A stretch of DNA of 64,000 nucleotides. It comes from Rhabdophis nuchalis. Lineage: Eukaryota; Chordata; Lepidosauria; Squamata; Natricidae. Made by a program: the position numbers and the translations under genes. This document shows positions 54,761 through 64,000 of this stretch, piece after piece. The stretch lies in NCBI GenBank assembly GCA_039707465.1, contig CM077645.1, positions 144,391,503-144,455,502 of the forward strand, given 5' to 3'. The notes under the pieces were generated by a model. The model was not told the origin of the DNA. It searched no databases and saw only the letters and a program-made list of their open reading frames with translations. The number at the start of each line of letters is the position of its first letter. Position 1 is the stretch's first letter.

Positions 54761-55590
54761 TGTCGTTGGCTTACCTGAACGATCTTCTCTGTGCGCTGCG
54801 GGAGAGTCCAAGCATGGGTTAATTCTGCCTAACTGCCCTCTGGACTGAACTGAAACTTCTTTAAGCCATGCCTCTGCCGTTGCTTCCCAGATTTTCATGA
54901 AGGCATGGACCTGTAGTACGTTCTGGTTGGTTTCAGTAGTCGGTAGTTCCATAGTCATCAATAGGAGGCCAAAGTCAAAGTTGTAAGAAAGGTCAATAAG
55001 TCCAATGTTGCAGGAATCCAAGGAATCAGGGCGGGGTTGGACTCTCCCGCAGTGCACAGAGAAGATTGTTCAGGTAAGCCAATGACACTTCTCCTGTCCA
55101 CTGCTTGGAGAGTCCAAGCATGGGAAATGCCCAAGCTAAACATTCCCAGGGTGGGAAACAGACAGACTAGGATTCCATTGCTGAATGGATGCATTGCGAA
55201 ACTCTGTGCCAGAAAGCCGCCTCAGAAGAAGCGGACTTGTCCAGCTTATAGTTCCGCACAAATTGTGATGGGGAGGCCGAAGTAGCCGCCCTGCAGATCT
55301 CAATTGGTGATTGGGTGGCCCAGGCTGCGTGGATGCAGCACTTCTTGTTGAGTGCGTAGTGACGTTGCGAGGAACCCGTTGTGTTGTTAGCTGCTGTTTG
55401 GAGAGTTCAATAAGGTGTTCTTAATATTTTTGTTGGGAAACCAACAGAACGCGTCCAACTGGGCTGTAGACTGAATTGAAAATCTGGGAAGCAACTGCAG
55501 AGGTGTGGCTTAAAGAAGTTTCAATTCAGTCCAGAGGGCAGTTAGGCAGAATTAACCCATGCTTGGACTCTCCAAGCAGCGCACAGAGAA
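54761..55590 (-). pseudogene. DIRS-like retrotransposon remnant with tyrosine recombinase end
   Basis: Long inverted repeats join 54786-54897 and 55483-55590 (CTCTGTGCGCTGC, AGAGTCCAAGCATGGGTTAA). A further inverted copy of 54761-54811 lies inside at 55038-55088, like the internal complementary region of DIRS elements. On the minus strand, decayed coding at 55200-55370 has an H-S-T-R box (codons at 55354-55343) and, after a frame change, SPIEICRAATSASPSQFVRN followed by Y (codon 55250-55248). This is the HxxR and catalytic tyrosine arrangement of DIRS tyrosine recombinases. RT and RNase H regions are missing, so it is a deleted relic. Confidence 0.75.
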
Positions 55591-55813
55591 CACTGGGTCA
55601 CGCGATCACCATCTGCAAACCATCCCAGCCGGCTTCCGGCAAGCAAAGTCCAGTGGGGGAAGCTGGATTCATTTTAACAACCACATGATTCATTAATAAC
55701 TGCAATGTTCTGCTTAACAAGCATCGCAAAAAAAGAAAGAAAGAAAAGCTTCACAATTGCTTGCTTGACAACAGAAAATCTGATCCCAATCATGGTCATA
55801 AGTCGAGGACTAC

Positions 55814-56754
55814 CCCCCGTGGTCCACAGGGCATCCACGGAGAGGTATAAAAAAGGCAAAGACTTTTTATAAAAACCACACCGTGATTGAAGAAGCTCAG
55901 CCCCTTTGTATACAGGCATGGGACACCTACAAAAGAGGCATGGCTTGGACCACATTGTGGTGGCCATCCTCTTACCTTTATCCCACCCTCTATGGACGTT
56001 GGTGCCAATCCATACAATTGGAACGTCCTTTGTTTAGCCACTCTGCGTACCCAGAACAAGAAGTTTGGGGACAGTCCTTTGACAAGTTTCTACCTTTAGG
56101 CTTCGTGTGCAAGCTGCAGTCGGAGACAGGCTATGAAACTCAGAAATATCTGTGGTTTCTGATTACATTACTCCAGGGAATCTGCGTTGCCATTGTTCCG
56201 TGGAAGCAACACACTTCAGGGCTACTAGATGAGAGCAAGGAACCTGCACTGTTTGGAGCGGCTGAAATTTCTTGATTATGAGTGGTGGGGAGGTGGTGAA
56301 TATCCACTTCTATGACAGTCTGAGAACTACTCCCCCCCCCCCCTTGATGCTGGCTAAACCAAGCCCGCCTGGGAAACGTTACAGCAATTAGTCTTGGCGT
56401 CTCCAACTTAATTCACTTACACACTGTTTTGCAATATCGAAAAGACAGCTCCCGTGAGGGGGGCGCGCGTTCTTTTTCTCCCCCCGCCCTTTTTGTTTCC
56501 ATTCTTGGAAAAGCCACCTCAAAAATGAGATTATATATCTGACACTAGGATAGCAGCTGCAACGGCATTAAGAAATCAGCAGTTAATCATGGTTGTCTAG
56601 GATGAAAATCCACTTGGTGGGATCAATGTTAACCCCGCAGCAACACACAGAAACAGACATACACACCAACCCACAATGAATAAAAGCGATGGCATTACAA
56701 TTCTGTTTTGCATGGGATCCTAGAAAGATAATAATTTCCAAATCAGTGCTAAAG
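55814..56754. other. BCL2 intron, unassigned
   Basis: A 130-codon plus frame at 55883-56275 has no recognisable family or splice support. C run at 56332-56343. Confidence 0.45.
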
Positions 56755-56756
56755 TA

Positions 56757-57719
56757 CAGGTAGTCCTTGACTTACGACAGTTCACTTAGTGATCGTTCAA
56801 AGTTACAACGGCATTGAAAGAAGTGACTTATGACCATTTTTCACACTTAGGCCATTGCAGTATTCCCATGGTCAGGTGATTAAAATTTGGATGCTTGGCA
56901 ACTGGTTCATATTTATATTTATGACAGTTGCAGTGTCCTGGGAGTCATGTGATCACCTTTTAATAATAAGGTGATCATATGATCACGCTTCAAGGTGTTG
57001 ACCACCATCTTTAAATCGCTCCATGGCTCGGGGCCTAGCTATATACGAGACCGCCTCCTGCCCCATACATCCCTTCGTCCGGTCCGCTCCCACAGAGCGG
57101 GCCTACTCCGGGTGCCGTCGGCCGGGCAATGCCGGCTGGCGACACCCAGGGGAAGAGCCTTCTCTGTGGCGGGCCCGGCCCTCTGGAACGACCTACCCCC
57201 CCGACCTTCGCACTACCTCGGACCTCCGCCTCTTCCGCCAACGTCTTAAGACGTACTTATTCCAACAAGCCGGCCTAGGATAGCCCCCCGCGTCTGACTT
57301 TTAAATATAAATTATAATTTGGTTACGGTTTTAAATGGGTTTTAGCACGGGTGAATTAATTTAATATATTTTTAATTGATGTATATTGTATTTATGGTTT
57401 TATATAATGCCTGTGCGCCGCCCTGGGTCCTAACAAGGAGAAGGGCGGGGTATAAATTTAATAAAATAAAAAATAAATAAAAAAATAATCTTTATTGTCA
57501 CTGTACTAAAATTACAATGAAATTGGTTGCAACCTTCTGACAAGCAAACTCAATGGGGAAGCCAGATTCAGTTAACAACCATGATAGTCACTTAACAATG
57601 TCACTTTCCACATTGTGGAAAAAAAGGTCATAAAATGGGGCAAAATTCACTTAACAGATGTCTCACTTAGCAACAGAAATTTTGGGGCCAATTGTGATTG
57701 TAAATTGAAGATTTACCTG
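56757..57719 (+). mobile_element. Tigger/pogo-like MITE split by a LINE
   Basis: CAGGTAGTCCTTGACTTACG (TA at 56755-56756) to GAAGATTTACCTG (TA at 57720-57721). Interrupted at about 56985-57530. Confidence 0.85.
56985..57485 (+). mobile_element. L2/CR1-clade LINE 3' fragment, least diverged copy
   Basis: A plus frame at 56995-57249 reads SLRPVRSHRAGLLRVPS and GRAFSVAGPALWNDLPP. The 3' hairpin CCGCCCTGGGTCCTAACAAG and AGGGCGGGGTATAAATTTAA precede an A/T tail. High CpG content suggests a younger copy. Confidence 0.92.
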
Positions 57720-57721
57720 TA

Positions 57722-58793
57722 TGGACTTGGAGGTTTCCTCCCTCCCCCCCCCCCCCCCCCCACAGATGTAAAACTGCAGGTAAGAATTTTTCTTCTCTTG
57801 AATAAATTCAAATCACTCTTGCTTCTTACATTTTAGAAAATGTCAGCACTTACTACCTTCAAATGATCATAAAAATAGTAAATTTGCAGAGCAATTTAAG
57901 AAATGAGAACAGAAAGTCTCCATTAAGCCAAATGTCTCCAAAGTAGTTTGGGTTCACAGTTGCTGTCAGCAGGCTGTAGCAGCAGCAAGAATGGGGTTTA
58001 TTCATTAAATATAGTCAAGGTTTATTGATGGCTACTGCCCGTAACTGCAGACCTTTTACTATCTAAGACAAAGGTAGAACAAAATTTTGAAAGCTCCTTG
58101 CCCTGAGTTTTACTAGCATATGTAGCCGAATGATTTTTTTTAAAAAACTACTGTATGCATAATCAAAGATCTAATAAAAAGTCATTTCACTCTTTTTATG
58201 CTTTCAAAAAATTAGACAAGATAGTGAGATAATCCTTCCAAACATGTTTGACAGGCAAATTCTAGTTATCTGACAAAGTTTCAGCTCATTCCAGCAATTT
58301 GGCATACAGAAGAAAAGCAAAATCTGATATCCCTGTTAAATTTCTGGAACCAATTAATGCAGAATTATATTAATGTAAATAGGTCAACAGCAAAAGCCAT
58401 TAAAAATAATAATAAAGCAATCACAATACAGTGTCATATTCCTAATATGAATTTGCTGAGATTGAGCAATAAAAAACAATATAGAATGGAACAGACGTAG
58501 TCAGAGAGCAAAGCAGAATCTGTGACTTGGGTCATTCTTTACTGCTTATTTCTCCCCATATTGTACTATATTGTACCTTCCTTAACATGCCAGTCCCAAC
58601 TAAGCCCTATCCTCAAACACCTAAATAATCCATTTACCTACAACAGGCCATAAACTCATTTAAAACTCCAATTTATCACATCATTTCCCCCATTAGTTCT
58701 TCCCTGCCACTGGACTTCTAAAACGTTTTTATTTGTTGTTCCACAGAAGAAAACAGAAAACATATGAACATGGAAACCTCAATACAATTAAGG
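57722..58793. other. BCL2 intron; C homopolymer at about 57745-57762
   Basis: Otherwise unique-looking. Confidence 0.5.
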
Positions 58794-58928
58794 CAGGGGT
58801 CCCCAACCTTTGCAACTTTAAGTCTGAAGGACTTCAGCTCCCAGACTTCTCCAGCCAGCAAAGCTGGCTGGAGAAGTCTGGGAGCTGAAGTCCTTCAGAC
58901 TTAAAGTTGCAAAGGTTGGGGACCCCTG
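58794..58928. mobile_element. Foldback hairpin MITE, 135 bp
   Basis: CAGGGGTCCCCAACC to GGTTGGGGACCCCTG with an exact 8-bp duplication AATTAAGG (58786-58793, 58929-58936). Arms are essentially perfect. Confidence 0.95.
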
Positions 58929-59114
58929 AATTAAGGGATATATAAATGGAAACCCTAACACTGAACATTGTGTATCCTAACGTGTCATTGTGTTTTTGTC
59001 TGCTTTTGTCCTTCTCAGAGTAAGTCCCATTATGGTTTTTTAAACAATTAGTTATTCCCTATTAATATTTAGAATTGTAACCAAACTATTTTTTTTTATA
59101 AAAATGTTTTCTTA

Positions 59115-59270
59115 GGAGAGGACTATGGCTTAGTTGCCTTGCATATAAAGAGTCCCAAATTCAATTTCCAGGCAGGGTTAGGAGATATTCCAGTCCAAAA
59201 CTATAAAAAGCAACTGCAAATCATTGCAGAATGAACTAGACTGGCCCCTGATTGGATTTTTTTAAAGGCT
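59115..59270 (+). mobile_element. MIR-type tRNA SINE, decayed
   Basis: CTTGCATATAAAGAGTCCCA and AAATTCAATTTCCAGGCAGG, then AACTGCAAATCATTGCAGAA, in the order of a common squamate tRNA-SINE. Confidence 0.65.
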
Positions 59271-59550
59271 GCTTTCAGTGACAGTGGGAAGAATCCCTCA
59301 TTAATTGTTGCTGTCTTATCAAACACAATTCAAAGAGCCGATCTTTTTTTTTTCTTTTCTTCCTAGAGATCTTCCCAGCTGCCTACAATGCATCTCTAAG
59401 CAATACTTTAGCTTGGAACAAATCCTATGTGTATTTAAGCAACAGCATAATGCACTGAATCTTAAAGAGCTTATACACGGGTGGAGACACAGTCAGGTAT
59501 CTCAGCTTACCCAAATGAAGCTATTCTGAGGAAGGAGTTCTACTGCTACT

Positions 59551-59984
59551 TGTCAGCCTCCGCTTTGCTGCATGCTTCGGCTGCCATTGAAACGGGGAGG
59601 GAGGGGCTATGGTATTTGGGAACGGGACTATATGGTGCAGGAGGGCGATTTGGAGAAGGGAGTATGTTCTCACCATCTACTTTGCATACCACTGGCTGGG
59701 GCCGTGCGATGGTCAAGGCCAACGGTCTTGCATGCCATCCTGATGATGCTCCTGGAGATGCAACCCACATGACACCTAAGGGGATTGCGCATTGGACAAT
59801 GGGGTGGGGGTTGTTGGGGGTGAAGGGGCTGGACACATATTGATATGTATGCTTTCGTGTGCTAGGATCTCAGACCTTGCTTTACCTTGCTGCTATCTTT
59901 TCATAACCAGTAAAAGTACTCTTAATTCTTTCAAATGGAGTTGAGTGGTTTCTTTCTTGGTTATCGTTAGAGGCAGACCTGACA
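59551..59984 (+). mobile_element. Solo LTR, family B, 434 bp
   Basis: TGTCAGCCTCCGC to GGCAGACCTGACA with an exact 5-bp duplication CTACT (59546-59550, 59985-59989). AGTAAA near 59910 could be its polyadenylation signal. Confidence 0.88.
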
Positions 59985-59999
59985 CTACTGTACCTAGCT

Positions 60000-60420
60000 T
60001 TGCTACTGCACCTAACAGGGCTGCATGTGGCAGTCGTTGGAGGCAGCCCATACCGACAGAAATGCCTGCCACAACATCTTACCTGTCAACGACTTCTTCA
60101 TCTTCAACCTCAATCATACACGGGCAAACAATCGATACAAACTCAAGGCAAACTGCTCCAAACTCGATTGCAGAAAATATGACTTCAGCAGCAGAGTAGT
60201 CAATACCTGGAATGCTCTACCTGACTCCATTGTTACATTCTCTAACCCCCACAGCTTCAACCTTAAACTGTCTACCGTGGACCCCCTCCCATTCCTAAGA
60301 GGTCCGTAAAGGGGGCATGCACCAATGGGCCTAATGTCCCTGTCCTACTGTCCTCATCTATTTGTATTCATTTCTTTAGTTTATATCTCTGTTAGTAGTA
60401 AAATTTTCTAACTGCCCACC
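60000..60420 (+). mobile_element. LINE C-terminal fragment (CR1 group)
   Basis: A plus frame at 60025-60309 reads YDFSSRVVNTWNALPDSIV, the end of a LINE reverse transcriptase, and stops before GGTCCGTAAAGGGGGCATG. A family different from the CR1 and L2 copies here. Confidence 0.82.
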
Positions 60421-62854
<2,434 letters not shown>

Positions 62855-63110
62855 AATAAATGTAAAAGTTTCTCCTGTCCAGTCATGTCTGATTCTAGGG
62901 GGTGGTGCTCCATCTCTCTTTCCAAGGGAGCCAACATTGGCTAAAGATGTAGTCATTTGGCCAGCATGACTACACACCAAGGCACATGTAATACTGCTAA
63001 TAATACATAAATACCTATTTATGCACATAACTTGCATTTGCATGCTTTCAAACTGTTAGGTTGACAGGAGCTGGAGCAGCAATGGACGTGTACCCTATCA
63101 CATGGTAGTT
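62855..63110 (-). mobile_element. Sauria-type tRNA SINE, decayed
   Basis: Minus strand carries AACAGTTTGAAAGCATGCAA, GTCATGCTGGCCAAATGACT and CCCCCTAGAATCAGACATGA, the body of the SINE at 26032. Confidence 0.75.
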
Positions 63111-63133
63111 GCAGACCACGGTTACACAAACAG

Positions 63134-63589
63134 TGTTAGGTGATATCTCCGTTGGGAGACAGCAGAGGGTGTGCAGCAGAATATGCAGCTAGAAGAATGT
63201 TGCTAATGTACACACAATTAGTATACCAGACACTGTTTAAGTTAAATAAAATAGCTTTTACTGAGGTTGTGAAAACTACTAAACTAAGCTACTGCTCAAC
63301 AAGCAGTGATGTTCAACGAGTCAAAAACAAAGTCTCAACAAATATCAAATAGCTTACACAATCTTCCGTCTTCTTCTTCAGTAAATCACAGTTCACGACA
63401 CAATTCAGTTATCAAACAGCAAGTCCAGCAGAGAGAGAAATATGCGCTCTCCTGGCTTTCTCTTATAGTTAGAAATAATTGCACTTAGTAATTGCACTCT
63501 AACATTCCATCAGCCTTAAAGTTACAATGACCATATATCATTATGGTACTATATATTGTCTACCCAACTATAGGAGTCTACTCCTAACA
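63134..63589 (-). mobile_element. Solo LTR, family A, 456 bp
   Basis: Reverse complement of the 18390 LTR: TGTTAGGTGATATCTCCGTT to GGAGTCTACTCCTAACA. No clear duplication (AACAG left, CACAT right). Confidence 0.85.
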
Positions 63590-64000
63590 CACATTGTTTA
63601 AACATAGGGTTTTGGAATTTATTTAATTGATTATGGTTTAAAAAGTCATGATCTAGTCCGATGTGTGAATCCAATCTCTATCTATAAAACTTAATTCTTG
63701 CCACTTCAGACTTAGAATGGCAGGGCAGAGCATAGCCTTAACTCTAGCACAACTACTCTCTGTGAACAAAGCCTTCATATAAATCTTAGTGGACTGTAGC
63801 CTAGCAATTCTGACTTTCTTTGCTATAATTACATTTATATCTCATTCCTGTGAGAATTTAAGGTGGTGTACAGGGCGGTCATTTCATTTTATTTCAAACA
63901 CATTTCTCATTCTTTCATAAGAGCAAATCAAAGCCAATATCTATGAAAAAGTACCTATTTTCATAATGAACTGGGCACAGACATAATCAAGGCATTACAC
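63590..64000. other. Mostly unassigned; possible SINE/L2 tail at 63826-63885
   Basis: TTTATATCTCATTCCTGTGA and AAGGTGGTGTACAGGGCGG resemble the reversed tail of a squamate SINE or LINE; the rest is unplaced. Confidence 0.4.

Larger units (their letters stand above)
54310..55813 (+). mobile_element. Tigger/pogo-like MITE broken by a hAT and a DIRS insertion
   Basis: Left end CGGGTAGTCCTTGACTTACA after TA at 54308-54309. MITE sequence resumes at 54730-54760 and again at 55591-55813 (GGGTCACGCGATCACCATC ... AAGTCGAGGACTACC). The original element was about 400 bp. Confidence 0.82.

Noticed and set aside
54482..55057. 191-codon minus-strand frame
   Set aside because: Runs across the hAT, MITE and DIRS boundaries, so it cannot be one ancestral protein.
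55883..56275. 130-codon plus-strand frame in the BCL2 intron
   Set aside because: No recognisable family, no splice sites at its edges, and a competing minus-strand frame; likely chance.

Overview
This is vertebrate nuclear DNA, most probably from a squamate reptile and likely a snake. The repeats point that way: CR1 and L2-type LINE 3' ends, tRNA-derived squamate SINEs, many short hAT elements with 8-bp target-site duplications, TA-flanked Tigger/pogo-like MITEs, a DIRS relic, Penelope-like repeats, and a CR1-L3-like tail running into an ATTCT/ACTCT microsatellite. There is no sign of bacterial, plasmid or CRISPR sequence. Family names are assigned from memory of consensus sequences and were not searched.

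Only one protein-coding gene is supported: BCL2, on the minus strand. Its last coding exon is 45416-45550 (44 codons plus stop, encoding the end of BH2 and the membrane anchor). It has a good splice acceptor at 45551-45552. Its 3' UTR runs leftward from 45415 to at least about 39819, judged by scattered blocks that read like mammalian BCL2 3' UTR. Everything right of 45552 to 64000 is then part of the long last BCL2 intron; the exon with the start codon lies outside the window. The region left of about 39000 looks like the intergenic space downstream of BCL2 and contains no recognisable exon. It does contain an orphan CpG island at about 8560-9120.

Layout. 1-39 kb is dense in repeats: nested hAT elements (3882-4712, 29396-30204), LINE 3' ends, a solo LTR at 18390-18859 with a CCATC duplication, a palindrome split by CR1 (23973-25016), and a Penelope-like repeat with a near-complete hammerhead ribozyme core (27087-27127, minus). 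39-45.5 kb is the BCL2 3' UTR and terminal exon; the UTR carries two foldback hairpins and a nested hAT pair. 45.5-64 kb is intron with SINEs, more hAT and MITE copies, a DIRS remnant (54761-55590) with an internal complementary region and tyrosine-recombinase coding remains, and two more solo LTRs (59551-59984, 63134-63589).

The strongest observations are structural: the hammerhead motif and its decayed relatives, hairpin transposons inside the BCL2 3' UTR, the DIRS structure, several nested insertions dated by exact target-site duplications, and two same-family solo LTRs in opposite orientation about 44 kb apart. These use known element classes; none is shown here to be a new biological system.
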